A stretch of DNA of 64,000 nt. Origin: Rotaria sordida. Taxonomy: Eukaryota; Rotifera; Eurotatoria; Philodinida; Philodinidae. The notes under the pieces were generated by a model. That model did not search any database and had not been told where the DNA came from. It worked only from the letters and a program-made list of their open reading frames with translations. The DNA lies in assembly GCA_905250125.1 (NCBI GenBank), contig CAJNOL010000144.1, positions 124,001 to 188,000 on the forward strand, written 5' to 3'. Position numbers and translations under genes: made by a program. Shown one piece after another: positions 36,853-51,084 of this stretch (within the stretch, counting starts at the first letter, position 1; every line of letters starts with the position of its first letter).

Positions 36853-38956
36853 AATCAATCTTTACTTCAAAGACTTCAAAATAACAGAAAAGAAATTTGA
36901 ATGAAAATGCATTTTTTTCACTATCTGTAACATTGAACAAATGTTCACCATTGACATACACTACTGTGAATGAGTGATTGAAAAGATGAAGAATAGAAAC
37001 AAGAACAATAGAACTGATCAGTGGTCAAGCATGTTTTCAAGATTTTACCAGTCTTCCTGTCAATATAGAGTATTGACAAGATATGTACATTCTTCATAAT
37101 AAGGCTTTGAAAAAGAATTAAAAACAGATTATATTTCGTTATGTTGTTTTGATTTCATGAGTAGCACACTTTCATATATATATTTCTAGAATTCTATACT
37201 ATCTGCGGCTCATCAGGCAGTTATATTATTTACATGCATGACATGAAGTCTTTTTTCAGATTTATCTTTTGTTCATATAATTAAATCGGCAATCATATAT
37301 CATAGATGTTCGAAATCGATCAGATTGACTTCATGAACATGTTGTCACAAAAAGATATTGCTCAAAAAAATAAAAAATAAAAGGCACAAAAGAAAGGTAA
37401 ACATTTGAAACCATTCGTACAGCTAGTGAATAAGCTTGACTTTTTCTTCACACATGCTGCTCATGTTTCTAGATCGAGATTATTCGTGACGTTCTTTTGC
37501 ATATTTGAAAAGATTGCGGAACTTAGATCTTTCTTGTCAAAATATTGCTGGTCAAGATTGTCTTTATCCGTTTCAAAATAAATAAGGACCTCTTAAGTTG
37601 TCAGAACTGGAGACAGAAGAATCAAAAATGTACCAGATAATATGCATATTCATAGACATTCTTTTAGCAAGAATGGTACAATAAGGCTGTAAAGATAAGC
37701 ATGTCTCTGAGACGACAATAGAAATAGGTATTGATCTCTTCCATTGAAATTTGTAAAAATCAAATTGGTCTTGATAAGCCATCGAATAGCTACTGGGTAA
37801 ATCGACTTTGTAAAAGACAAATGACGCGTTGATTGAGTCTAAACGAAAGCTCACAAGCTAGAAAAGGATAAAATGCTTCTTAATCTACTCAATTTTAAGT
37901 TCATCTTTATTCATAAAAACATAAGTGAATGTCTAATTTCATTTTACAAGATACATCATATTAGTAAAATATATCAGAATACAATGAATAATAAATTAAC
38001 ATTTGGACATATTATAAATAATAAGATAACATATTTGTTTATTCGCATAGACGTAGATTGTACCACCAATGAAGAATCTTCTGGCAGACATCATCGAGAT
38101 CTTTACCAATGGCTATGCTTGGAGTGACTTTTTTAAAAATATAATTAGAGATACGTACTCATTCTTTAGTCTTGTATATGAAGCATTCTTGCTATAATAA
38201 TACGTTTCAAATAATGCGAAGATTAAATATTCGAATTTTTATCTTGTCATCTATCCGACGTTCTAGATCAAGTGAGTGTTCAATCATCATGATCAAATAC
38301 TAGCACACATAACTTCAATTCAAGACGATCGCAAAAAATAATTAGAAAATAACATTTGAAACTTGCTGATGCCAAATGACATCCGATCACTTAAATAAAT
38401 AACTTCTAATATCTACGTCTTATATATCATATGGAGAATTCAAAAGATGAACTGATCGAAATATCCCAGAAATTATACTAAAAAAAACAAACACTCATAA
38501 TACTATATTAAGCGTAAACAAATTCTTCATCTTCATATTCATACAGTAGCTTTTGTCTGATTTTCATTGAGAATAATCTTATTTTTCATTTTTCATCGTC
38601 AATTCATTCTTTTCTCGAAGCAACTCTTTATCTTTATGAGTCAATATTTTGAATTTCATTCTCGTTAATGACAGATTTATTTAGTTAATTGCAATAATAA
38701 TAATACATTCGACAAAACAAAGCAAATAAGTTTTGATACAAGGTTAAATATTCTTCCTTTTTAAAATCAATAAAACATTCAGATCAAATATTTTTAGGAA
38801 TATTTACTGAAACTTTATTATAAACTATCATTGAGACAGCAAGGCTAATGATTGATAAAAGTATTGTTATCGGAAGATATAATAGTTGAATAATATCTTT
38901 CTTTTCTTTTGACATTGTCCATAAGAGATTCTTTTTGAAATCGATTTCATTATATA
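36853..38956. other. Gene-free spacer
   Basis: No coding exons or clear repeat units were seen. Confidence 0.4.
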
Positions 38957-39880
38957 CTTAGGGCATACCAAAAGTACTGGCAGTGACACTTTAATACCCT
39001 ATAGTAGACTTTAAGAAACTTTCTTTCTATATAGTCTGATAGAGAAAAAAATGCTCTATCTTTCTATACTATTTGATCGTACTTCAGCTAATCTCATAAT
39101 ATTAAATTATCCATAAAACCTATTTCGGCTGATTATGTGCTGGTTGTACTAGATTACAACGTGTGAGAACAGACTAGTTTTCAATCCCTCAAGACATTGT
39201 ATGAACAACCAAAATATACCATAAGATGCAGCGTGAAAAGCTCTACAATTTACATAAGATCATTTATTTTATAGCTGCACTTTTTGCTTTCAAAATCGAT
39301 AAAGTTTTGAGGGATCAAATTTTTGGTATTGAGAAAATTGGTCGCATAGAATTTTCCTTTTTTTGAAAACAATTACAATAAGCTTTACTGTATAGATTGT
39401 AGAGCTTTTCACGCTGCATCTTGTGGTATATTTTGTTTTTCTTTTGGTAAAGCATATCAGGTGATAAACAATGAAATAACAAAAATGAATTCGTTGTGTG
39501 TCGAAAACATTGTCTTTTTCGCATCTTCACAATTTGATTGCTCCAAATTTTGTCGATTTCGAAAACAAAAATTGCAGCTATAAAATAAGTGGTCGTATGC
39601 AAATTGTAGAGCTTTTCACGCTGCATCTTATAGTATATTTTGGTTATTAATACAACTAGTCAGAAATCGAAAACTGCAATGCAAAACTTACAACCAGCAT
39701 ATAACCAGCCGAAATTGGTTTTATAGATAATTTAATACTATGAGATTAGTTGAAGTACGATCAAATAGTATAGAAAGATAGTGCATTTTTTTCTCTATCA
39801 GACTATATAGAAAGAAAGTTTCTTAAAGCCTACTATAGGGTATTAAAGTGTCACTGCCAGTACTTTTGGTATGCCCTAAG
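38957..39880. mobile_element. Foldback/MITE with long inverted arms, TA flanks
   Basis: The ends are exact inverted repeats: CTTAGGGCATACCAAAAGTA at 38957 and its complement ending at 39880, each bordered by TA. The arms match almost continuously for about 170 bp. A second inverted pair lies further in: the word AAAAGCTCTACAATTT near 39236 is mirrored near 39598, with a third partial copy near 39400. The element is therefore largely self-complementary. No transposase is visible. The TA flanks suggest a Tc1/mariner-mobilised MITE. Confidence 0.88.
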
Positions 39881-42800
39881 TATTTTATTTTGAATGACTA
39901 TGTCACTAATACTTTATTTTATCTAATCACGTACGACTTATCATATGTCTGAATAGAATAATTTTCGATTCATAAAAATCATATGATACGCTTTGTAAAA
40001 CATAATGCTAGTTGTATATTGATGATTGGATACAATCATCAGAAGTATTTTTTTGTTTTATTAATTTGTAACATATGAATTTCAATGTGACTTTGTTTAA
40101 ATAAATGAATACTGAATTTTCAAACAAATAACTCTATCACTTTTTCTTCATTAAGAGAACGACTATTCAGATTAATATGTTAGATTATTTGTTTCATATT
40201 AATACTTTCATACAGAATATAAAGTTGTCTTTTTTTAATTTGTTTTATATTACATACAGAAGTCTTCTCACAAAGTGTTTGAAAAGGAAAAAAATACATA
40301 TCTTTCTCGAGTCTTGAATAGGGAAAAAATTGTGAATATCTTTACGAATAATAAAAAATGAACAAACACTTGATGATACTTTGTATTCAATCATTATACA
40401 AAATTTTGAACAGTTATTCGTAAAAGGCTTAATCCAGATAAGAAATAGTTATCAAACAAAAATTTGTAATTGTTTATTGTTATATCACAATCGATAAGAT
40501 CTATTAACCGATCAATGATTTATATAAATATTTTTATCAATAAGCTGATTTTGATAACAAAATATTGACATTTTTTAAAAACTAATTTTTGGATTGTTTA
40601 TTTAACTTTTCAAATATTTCAAGAAACAAAATGAGTAAATTTAATTTAATTTAAAAATAAAATAATATTTTCTTTGAAATTATTAATGATATCACTGATT
40701 GATGATGACAATGTGAAAAAAAAACTGATTGTCGTGTTCATATGAGAATATGATTTTTTTTTTCATTCTTTTCTAATGCTATTCTCTGTCTGCACATCAT
40801 GTGGGTGGAGGTGACATTCTTCGTATTTGTCGCCTCAAGAGACTGGCCTGTCCAGATCGTTGACATATCTAGTCTTTTCTTCTGAGAATTATTGACACAT
40901 AAGCAATTTCTTTTTCTTTTTTCGATTGACTATTGCCTCAAGTCTATCTCATCTCCACTTGACACCATCCAACTGTTCATTTGTAATTTAATGAATGTAT
41001 ATCCTTCTGATTAACTAATTAACACATTTCGTTTTAAATGCGTGAATATTTTCAACACAACAAAAAAAAACCTAGAATATGTTGTGTTTCCTGCTGAGTA
41101 TATTTTCACACTAGACTACATAGTATATAGAACTTAAATAAATAGATATCTAGCAGGTGTCCATCATTTAATTGAAGGTCATTATTATTTCTAGTCTAGA
41201 CATGTACATACGGAAATTTGATATATCATATAGATTGTCTTTAAAAAAAAAAAAGAAGAAACTCATCAAATAATATCAAATAGAATCGGTTTTTCTCTTT
41301 TTGATCTAATAAAAATTTCAATGCATTAAGAGTTCGCCGTTGGTGTCAACATAGACAAAGACAATTTCCTGGTTTTGGTCATTGCATAGAATATTAAATG
41401 AATCTCATTTATGGACATTGTATATTCTTTCAACAATGAATGACTCTCAAGAGAAAGACGAACAGAGAGACAAGAATGACCTCTCTTTCCCCCATCTTAT
41501 GTTATAAAACATTGACTTGTGCGTATGCTGCATTCGAATGTTGAACACACACACACACAGGTGGTATATCTTCTATTGGATACGATTGATGAAAAAGGAG
41601 GAATTTTCTTCAAAGAAGATAAAATTTAATTAGAATAAGCTTCAATTAAATTCAATATTTAAGAAATACTTAACATCTATAATAAATAGGTTCGTTTTTA
41701 TTTTTTTTTAAGAATACTTTTTTCTTCTGTTACATCAATAAGATATGAATTCTATTCCATATTCTATTGAATCTCTACCTTTTAGGATATATAAACATGA
41801 ACATATGTTTATATGTGCAAAGAAAGATTAGACACTTCTGTACATCAATAGAATAGGTCTTGTCTGCACGATATACATAATAATATGTATGTATATAGAA
41901 TAACTTCTAATTTAGCATCATGTAAAAGAAAAGATCGTCTTACAGAACACTATAGGGGTCCATGTTTTTTCAACGCTTTCTACAATTATTTAGAGAAGAC
42001 ATTTCTCAAAGAAAAGACCGTGTCAATTAGAATGACCTCTTTTGTTTGTCTATATGTGTGTGTGTGTGTGTGTGTGTTGACCTTCTCTCTATGTTTGTAC
42101 GATGAAGATGACGAGCCTAATTCCATATAGTGAGAAGAGAGAGAGAGAGAAAGAGCATAAAAAATGTTCTGTTTCTTTCTCTGTTTAACAAATATTGGAT
42201 GAGAGAAATAGATGAAACGGAAATCAAGACATATTGAACGCTGAAGAGAATTCTTATTTTATTCATTGTCCAATTAGACCTTAGAAGGCTTCTTCGTTTT
42301 AATTATCATTTGATACTTTTTTCTTTTTGTATGACAATGTTCATTGATGATATATACATATAAATATATGCCATAGTTAAAAGTCATTGAGTCTTCTATT
42401 CCGGAAATCATTTTCCTTTCTTTCTTTCTTTTTTTTTTTTTTACCTCAATAGATCTGTTCTATTGAAGGAAACAGATGATCTGGCCAAGGCTAACAAGGC
42501 TCTTTCATCATCTTCAATAGTAGATCAACAATGTGCACACGCGCGCCAGATTATTTGAGCGTTTTTTTCTTTCGGTATTTTTTTTTCTTCTTTTTGCATA
42601 ATCATTATATGAAGAGTAGAAATCCAATGAAGCGAACGTGATATGCAGATAATGAGTAGCGACGGTGGAATTATTTAGTGTCAAAAGAGACAAAAAGAAA
42701 AGATTATTGATAATGAAAGAGAATGTATGTGCTTCAATGATCTTTAACATTGTGTCACTTTATAAATCAGAATAATCATAAACCAACGGTCGAGTGAGTT

Positions 42801-44732
42801 TTAATCAAAAAAATATTTTATTTCATTTCTCAATTTTAGATATAAAAAGTGTTAATTATTTTCGAGAAAATAATAAAAAAATCGAGAATTTTCACAGTAT
42901 CAAAATGTGAAAAGAATTTATTTACTCAAGGTAAACATGAATGATAAGGTCTCTTATTATATTATTATTCCACCTGTTTAGATCCTCAAGGCACTTGTAG
43001 AGATGGAAACAATACTATATAAGTGTCTATAAACATGATGTTCATTGCTTTAAGGCATTATATATAATGTTTTTTTTTTCATTAGAAATAGAAACGTAAC
43101 ACTTGTTTTTATTTATTGACATTGAATATATAACAGATGTTGATTAACTTCCCTATAGCGCTATATATATAACATTGTCGTCGTTGCAATTAAACGTTTA
43201 TCTCTTCTCGTCGACTTTTATGCATATAAATGACTTTTCTTTTATCGCCTTTTGTTCATTACATCATTGAGTTGTTCCTGAAAGAGGAGAGGAGAGGAGA
43301 AGAAAAATATCTTAAGTCATATAAATCTTTTGAAGAACACATGAAAGACTATGCGAAATTATCAGCTGATTTTTTGAATACGTAAAAGAAAATCGATAAG
43401 CTGTATCATCTGATTGATCGTGCATGACAAAGATTAAAATCTTTACACATCTATATTTTGCGTGTATGTAAAGGCAAAATGATAAAGAATAGTGTTTTTT
43501 TTTTGTCAAAATAATGACATAAGGTGAGATGCAGAGTTCATTTTATTTAATTAGATAGTTACATCACAATGATGAGTTCACTCTCTTTTCGATTTACATC
43601 CAGACATTAGTATAAAGTATGTGGATCGAATAACAAACAGGATTAGATGGATATGAATCAAAAGAGAATAGATGTGCCTTTAAGCATCGACGTTCGGCTT
43701 AGTAAATCAGACTCTACTAGAAGAGAAAGATTATTTGTCACGTTTATTTCGTTGAACTAGTTTAGTTTTAAAAAAAATCTAAGTGAAAGAGTATTTTGTT
43801 TTCGATTTTATATTAAATATTTTTTCCGTTTTTTGTTAACCTTGATTCATTTTGATGTTATTGTTGTTGTTGTTAATGGAAGGTTTGGTTTATGTCATTA
43901 GGATTTAATAATAGGATGGATGTTAATACGAAGTAGTATAATGATAAATGATTGTTAAATTGTATAATTGAATGAAATGATAAATAACCTTGAGGCAAAA
44001 TATATATAAATATTCAATATGACAATTCTTTTTCTTTCTTTTTTTTCGTTCAACTTATTCCTATGAATTAAAAATTTTTTTTTTTTACTTAATTGAATAG
44101 AAAGAAATCAATCATACATATATATATATATATATGTGCATCGTTGTTCCCTTCTTTTTTTTTTTCTTTTTACATAACATTCATCGAACCATAGCCTATC
44201 ATCTAGCATATGTGATGACAAGAAGTTTTCATCGACATAAACTTGTGCCAAAAAGATAACAGCCAGTGTTTATGTCATTCAATAGCTTTTCTTTCTTTCT
44301 CGTTTTTTTTTCCTGCATTCATACGTAATAATGAGAGCATATTCTTTTTTCTTCTAGTTGAATAGCAAAGAAGAAAAAAAAAATGAGAGCTTCGATCTAA
44401 TCACATCTGCCTACTGGGTGAATAAATGTATATGAGTTTGGTTTAATCAAGGACAATATCGATTCTTCTAATAAACGATAAAATTTTTCATTAAATAAAC
44501 TTTTTAGTCATAATTTTTTGTCAAGGTAAAAAAAGAAAAAGAAACGATGCGTTACTGTATCGGTAAGATTTTTTTTTAATATTAAAACATAAATGAAATT
44601 TATTTCTTGCTGGTTTGACATACGTTCGATAGTGTACAATCGGAAATCTATAATTATCTTGTTCATCCGGTTATGACTACACTTCCTTCATATATTGACG
44701 GTCAACTGTCAGTTAAAATTTCTGTTTTTCAG
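39881..44732. other. Spacer upstream of the single-pass membrane gene
   Basis: No gene is seen. There are several simple repeats: (CA)n near 41550, (GT)n at about 42055-42077, GAGAG tracts near 42131 and 43290, and (TA)n near 44118. A probable 5' UTR exon end lies at about 44561 (a GTAAGA donor), pairing with the acceptor CAG just before 44733. Confidence 0.4.
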
Positions 44733-47206
44733 ATGACGAGTGATGGTTTACATCGCCTTCCTCCTCCGCCTTTATTTACAATTCGTCCTCCACCTAAACC
44801 ACCTGGACCTTTATTTGAACAATTCCAAACAATTGAAATATTGAACGGTCAATGTATAAAACCATCATTAAATATTCTTAATACATCTTCAAATATTGTT
44901 GAAACACATGAAGAAAAAATTAATTGGTTAAATCTTTTTCTTCTTATTTTGGCTATAAGTAGTGTTATTTCTTGTATTATAATTGCTATATTTATTTTTA
45001 TTTGTCTAAAGTAAAAAAACAAAAACAAAAATAAGATATTAGATTTTAATCGAATATTTTTCTTTTTATTTTGATTTAGAAAATTAAGAAAAGAAGAAAA
45101 ACAATATAAAGATTATGTTATAACTGGTTCATTATCATCAAGAAAGCATCATCATCATTCTCATTATTCTGATACATGTACAAGAACAAGTGAACATTAT
45201 AAAGTAAGAATTTTTATCTCGAAATGATTAAATATTCAATGTTACTCTGAAAAACAAAAAGAAAAACACTTTAAGAAAATGATATAAATACAAAATAGGT
45301 GTGAAACACTTTACACAGTTTTCTTTTTATCAATGTGAATAAATTCATTGAGGATATTGATAATAGACATGTGAGAAAAGCACTTGTCAACGATATTTAA
45401 ATGATCAAATACATAACATCTGGAAAATTTTCCCTATTAAATATCAATGTTTGTCACACACGGTTACTCGTTCTATTACTTTCGTTTCTAAGATGAATAA
45501 ATCATGAAAAAGAAAGAAAAATGAGCTAGATTATTGAATTTCTTTCGTTTATTATTTATTCTTTTAACACAAGGTTAACTTTAGAAAGGTTTTATTTTCT
45601 TTTACATTATTTAAACAATAGAAAATGTAGCTCGAGTTTATCATTGATGATCGATATTAAAGAGATATAATTGAAAGATTATATTGTTTTATATAACGAT
45701 AGAACCACTTCAGTTATTTCACAAGCTATGATTCTGTATTATTATTGAAAGTAGATCATGATGAGACTAAAAAAAAGAGTCCACAAGGATTCGAGTCCAT
45801 GGAACTAATTATTTTTTGAGGATTGCCTTGATATTTGTGCAAACAATTATATTGCGAAATTTTTCTCTTAAATAGATTTTATCATTATTAAAATATTTTC
45901 AAATTTTAGACAATACTAATGGTTTTCTTTGTCAAGCTATTGAGTGTTCAAAAACTAATGATAGCTTCAAACATAGTAAATTAGTTTATGAATCAAATTT
46001 TTAGACTAAAATTATCAATTATATTCTTAACTGAAATTCTTGCCATTGATTGAAGCCTTAGTATAATGATGATAATTCTAAAAAGTAGTTTCATTGACTT
46101 GATCTGTTTCGAGTTTTTTCTTACTTCCATCAAGCTCTCTGGAAGTGATTGAAATTAACTCTATTCAAATAGATATATTTAAACTATTTTTGAATCGAAA
46201 ATATCATTATCCTATGTATTAATATATTATATATGAACAGTTGTCATCAAATAGGATTGGAGATTATTCAATGAATATGTACGTAAGACTGGTTTGACTC
46301 AAGGGAGTTCAAGAGGAATGTAATATCTTCAACATTAAGATAACTATCGTTTTCCAGTAATTTCTACGAAAAATGTTGACTTTACATCCGAAAACTTCGA
46401 TCTATCAATAATGGAAATTGATTTATCTTTTGATCTTCAGGCTTTGTCAAGTGTTCATGACTGTCTATAATCTAAATGATAAAAAAAAAATAAGATTTTT
46501 ATGAATGTAATTCGATCCTATCATACAAGAAAAGATAAATTTAAAATATTTGTTATTTTTTTTTTAGTATACGCCAAATACGTTCAATTGTTGTGATGAT
46601 TATTATTCTCATCAGTTAATTCCTATGACAGAAGCACCTCTTCCATCTGCCATTTCTTCTCAGCATATTGTAAATTCAACTAATAGTGCTGATTTTCCAT
46701 CAATATTAAGCAATGCCGGTGGTGTTGATAACTCACAAAATCATCAATATGAATGTATACCTGAATGTTTCTTGACAATGAGTCGTCATCATCATCATTA
46801 TCATCATCATCCTTCAGCAGTATGTCATCGTCAACATCAATTATACCATCGACCTAGTGTCTGTTCTGTACCTTATGCTACTTTTTCACGATCATTACTT
46901 CTATCTCGAGGAGTAACAACAACAAGTACAAGTGACAGTAGTCAATGTGCTTGTTCTCCACCCCCACCACCACCATCAGCAACCGTTGTTCAAGAGGAAT
47001 CATCAACTCCTTTACTTGCTTCATCGATTTATAAAGAATCTCATCAAAACGAAGAAACATTAGCATATGTACCAAAATCAATGATGATTGGATGGACAAG
47101 ACGAAATTCATCTACATCAACAAAACAAAAATCGACTGGTATGAATGGCAATGAACAACGACAAAATTTTCTATCTCAATTACGGAAATCTTCTGTATTA
47201 CAATAA
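44733..47206 (+). CDS. Single-pass membrane protein, Pro/His-rich, unknown family
   Basis: Exons 44733-45010, 45080-45203 and 46568-47206 give 346 residues. Introns are 69 and 1,364 bp. A short Pro-rich N-terminus (LPPPPLFTIRPPPKPPGP) leads to one transmembrane segment at about residues 65-91. A basic stop-transfer stretch follows (KKLRKEEKQ), then a long tail. There is no signal peptide, so the topology is probably an N-out signal anchor. The tail has two His clusters (HHHHSHY; HHHHYHHHP), a Cys-Ser run before six prolines, and a Ser/Thr-rich basic end. I chose 44733 because TTTCTGTTTTTCAG immediately before it is a strong acceptor and an upstream donor exists at about 44562. The in-frame ATG at 44673 would then be intronic. 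The family is not recognised. Confidence 0.72.
45204..46567 (+). other. Long intron (1,364 bp)
   Basis: It is bounded by GTAAGAAT and TTTTTTTTAG. It is unusually large for this genome. No internal open frame or terminal-repeat pair was recognised. Confidence 0.6.
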
Positions 47207-48769
47207 TTAATCAGATAAAATGCAGTGATTTACTTTAATTTTCTTTTTTTGTCTTGTTTTCATTACAAATCTTCATTTTATTGAAATGAAATTTGAGATA
47301 TCTTATTTTCATTTTTTTTGATCAAAATACAAAAGTATTTCAGTGGATTGTTTCATATGGAGACTAAGTTTGAATAATATTTTCAAGATCTTCGTATTGA
47401 ATATTCATTTATGACATTGATTTTGTTTCTTAAACAAAAAGTCGATGATCTTTGAATGAAACTCACTGATTCGATCTTTGAATAGAGCCTAGAACAATCA
47501 GATTATATTCTTGTGATATAATGGATGTATTTTTTTTTTGTAATTTAAAACGAAATCGAATTCAGCTTAGATTACATAAGAGCTCTAATGTACTTCACAT
47601 ACTCATATTGTCTCAATGATGATGAAGACAGATGTGTTATTATTTCTTTCAGCAACATTGGAAGAATTGAATAGCTTGATGGTGAACTTAACAAATAATA
47701 GCGAATTAGCAATGATTAATAAACTGAAATAATGCATGCGAAAAATAAATATGATCTATAATAAATAAATAATTTCTATTGTTTTTAGTTTTATTTTAAC
47801 TTTTTGAATATAAGTAATGAATGAATAGGAATCAATAAAGTGAATCAGTAATGAATAATAAAACACAAATAAGAATATAGATAAGGCATAGTTGATAAAA
47901 AGATTTTTTTTTTATAATTTTAATTTTTTAAAAGAGAAATGAATGAATAAGACTTTTTATTTTCAATTTAAACTTTTTAAAGTTAATAGAATGAATGATT
48001 TTAGGAAGTGATACGTTTCGATTGGTTTTTTTTTCATACATCTAAAACACAGTTTGCTTGTCGAACTTCTCTATTTTTATTCAGTGATTTATCTTTGTTT
48101 TTCCAGTTACACTCGTCGACAAAAGTCTTTTTCTCCCCTGTTCTTCTCTTTATTTTTATACAGCCATATTTCATACGGAGTTTACTATCAAGTGAAGATA
48201 TTTTCTTTATAAAAGTTGTTTTCCTCTCTTGTGTATTATTTGTTGATCGAAATAATCCAATTTTATGAGATCAACAGTTATCTTTAGAATATGAATGAAT
48301 ATTACAGTATCATTCTTCTTTCATTTTTTCATAAGATTGCACCAAATTTCTTTCTTTATCACAATGTTATAAAATCGTATTTCTTCAATATTATCTACTA
48401 GATCCTCAAATGTCAAAGAAAGTCATATGGAAACACGTAAATTGTTCTCCCCAAAGACCGTATGATATTGTCTTGGTCGATGCGAGAATAATGAAGATCT
48501 ATCTAATTTACAAACAAGTAGTGGTCGACCACGTATTTCATCGGACAAAATAAATTCAAAAATCAAAAAGATAAAATTGACATATACAAAAAATATAAAA
48601 GCAGAAAATGGGAATTATTTCTGATTTTAATAGAAAAGGAACTCAGTTTGAAAAAATCATGAAAATCGAAATGTAGATCATTGAATTTAGGAATGTACAA
48701 TATCATTCAAATTTAAATATGTGATGATGTCAAATTGATTTAAATATGTGATGATGACCATTTGACTTG
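47207..48769. other. Gene-free spacer
   Basis: 3' flank of the preceding gene, then AT-rich spacer. A short duplication of AAATATGTGATGATG is seen at about 48715-48757. Confidence 0.4.
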
Positions 48770-49765
48770 ACCATGATCTTATAATGTAGTAATTTATTTC
48801 AGATATCTGCAGTATAAATTTCATTGAAGTTCATTGAATCGTTGAAAAATTATGATTATTTTACTGTAATTATTGATATAGAGAAAAGCCATGTAAAATC
48901 ATTGTAAGACTTATAGCTCAGTAAAAGTCTAACAGATCCATCTGAAAGTTTCAAAAGTAAACATTGTAGTCGAAAGGAACAGCACATTGATAACTATTAA
49001 GTTATTGTCAAGACTCTATGAAATCCAGCTCTTAAGGCTTTTTTTCATATGAAACAATCGATAATTATCGATGTGTTTAAGAAAATATAGCGAAAGGTTC
49101 TATAGGTACCCTTTTTCTAATGTTTTCAGCAACAATAAATAAAAAATGATGTCATTTGACAACATGTCACTAGTAAAATATTTTCAGCTCGTTCACAACC
49201 TTTATCGAACAAAAAAATTCAACTGTCTGTGCTGGACAAAGACAGAGTCGGCTTAGAATTGCTAATATTTGTAATAAAGTTCTTCGCCGATATATTCAAA
49301 TATGTCATAGTCAAATTAATAATGGTATTGTTTGAAAGATATATCTTTTTCAAAAAGAATATACGTGTATATATTTCTATTTTTGCTGAGAACATCAGAA
49401 AAGGGTGCCTATAAAACACTTCGCTGTACTTTCTCAAACACATCAGTAATTATTGATTTTTTCGTATGAAAATAAAGCCTTACATATGATGTTTCTTTAC
49501 TAAAAATATAAATATATTTGCTTGAGAATTGGACTTTCTCGAATCTTGACAGTAACTCAATAGTAATCAATTTACTTTTGAAATTTTCAGATGGATCCAT
49601 TATAATTTTACTGATTTATGGATATCACAATGATTGTACACAGTTTTCCTCTACATCAATAATTACAATAAAATGATCATAATTCTTCAATGACTCAATG
49701 AAATTTATACTACAAATAACTGAAATAAATTACTACATGATAAAGTCATAGAGAAGTTAAAAAAT
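48770..49765. repeat. Large imperfect palindrome (foldback element)
   Basis: The arms (about 48770-49140 and 49380-49765) are inverted copies along their whole length, with small indels. Matching word pairs, left arm versus the complement of the right arm, include GTAATTATTGATATAGAG / GTAATTATTGATGTAGAG, GATCCATCTGAAAGTTTCAA / GATCCATCTGAAAATTTCAA, and ATCGATGTGTTTAAGAAA / ACTGATGTGTTTGAGAAA. The spacer is about 240 bp. The left arm carries a roughly 25-bp insertion near 48960 absent from the right arm. No coding capacity is seen. Ends and target duplication are not resolved. Confidence 0.85.
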
Positions 49766-51084
49766 CTTTCTCTTCTCAAATTAAAAGATTCATAAGGAGT
49801 ATAACTCCTACTTATTATAATTCGACTTTGATTCAAGTAATTTTTGTGTGAATGACATCGGTGATCAGTACTTATTTTAGAATAAATCTAAAAAAAGAAA
49901 ATTTCAACTGTCTAACTCTTATAATAATTGCAGTTCATGGAAGAGTCGAGACTTTTGGCCAGCATTGTACTACACGGTTCTAAAATGATTGAATGTTTTA
50001 TTTATTTTAATCTGGTGCTTATTGTTGTTGAGTTAAATTACCTAATGCAATCGCTGAATCTTTTCCAAACTACTTCAATATATATGATGAAAAAAAAAAC
50101 AAAATCTGTTAATTTTCTCGTCTTTGAATAAGTTTACATTTTAAATAAAGCTTAGAGAAATTCAGTTAAAATTATAAATATAAATTTTTTCTTATGAATA
50201 ATACATTAAAAATGTTCTTTCTGGTATCAGATTCAAGCACTTTTTTCGTTCATAGTTGCAAATATTTGTTTTTTTTCTTTTGCTGAAGAAAAAAAGATGA
50301 ATATCAGCAACAGATTTTGTAAATGTTTTCTTCACGTAGCCAATGTTTGGTTTTTTTCTTTGTTTATGTTACTTTCACGCACCGCATGGTTTCTTTCGAT
50401 ACATTATACTTATAATTACTGATAAGACACCTCTAGTCCTATGCTCTCTTTTGTTCTGCGGACGATCAGCTCGAGACGATGTAAAAGAAGAAAAAAGAAA
50501 AGGGTAAGAGAAAGGAGTAAACGCGGCAGCATACTTTCTGTACAACTACCGTCAATCGATCATCATTGCTTCTCGAGAAGAAAAAGAGAAAAAGCCCATG
50601 TATTATGTAATTATACATTGCCACCATTTGCTTTTTTCTTGTCAATTCTCAATAGCACATCAATGAGTACAGAAAAATAGAAGAGAACTGGCACGAAAAA
50701 AAAATGTAAAGCAAAGAAAAAGGAGAATCTTATTATTCATCATACTGTTTAGGAATACATAAAAAGCAGAGATGCATAAGACAGAACAGCCGTTCAAATG
50801 TCAATCTATCGTAAAACTATTGACATTGTGTCTTTATACATGTGATTACAACTCGAAGGCATCACTATGACTATTATCAAATCACCAATGATGTGTGTGT
50901 GTGTGTTACATTGAAGGACAACCTATGACTAGTAAAAGAACGAATACATGCGCACACATTTATATGCCTATTACTAACTAGAAACTTATATTCAAGCGAG
51001 CATTATATTGACATTTATATTCAAATTTATTGTAGTATCGATTCATCACGAAAATTTTTTTAATTGACATTTTTATTTTAGATC
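49766..51084. other. Spacer and innexin 5' region
   Basis: No gene is seen. The segment at 50440-50680 is less AT-rich and probably promoter or leader. A splice acceptor TTTTATTTTAG ends at 51081, three bases before the innexin ATG, so the leader is spliced. Confidence 0.45.

Noticed and set aside
44673-44732. Upstream in-frame ATG extending the Pro/His-rich protein by 20 residues
   Set aside because: The segment ends in a strong acceptor (TTTCTGTTTTTCAG) and an upstream donor exists, so it is more likely intronic.
45785-45815. GGATTCGAGTCC resembling a tRNA B box
   Set aside because: No cloverleaf could be drawn; single chance match inside an intron.
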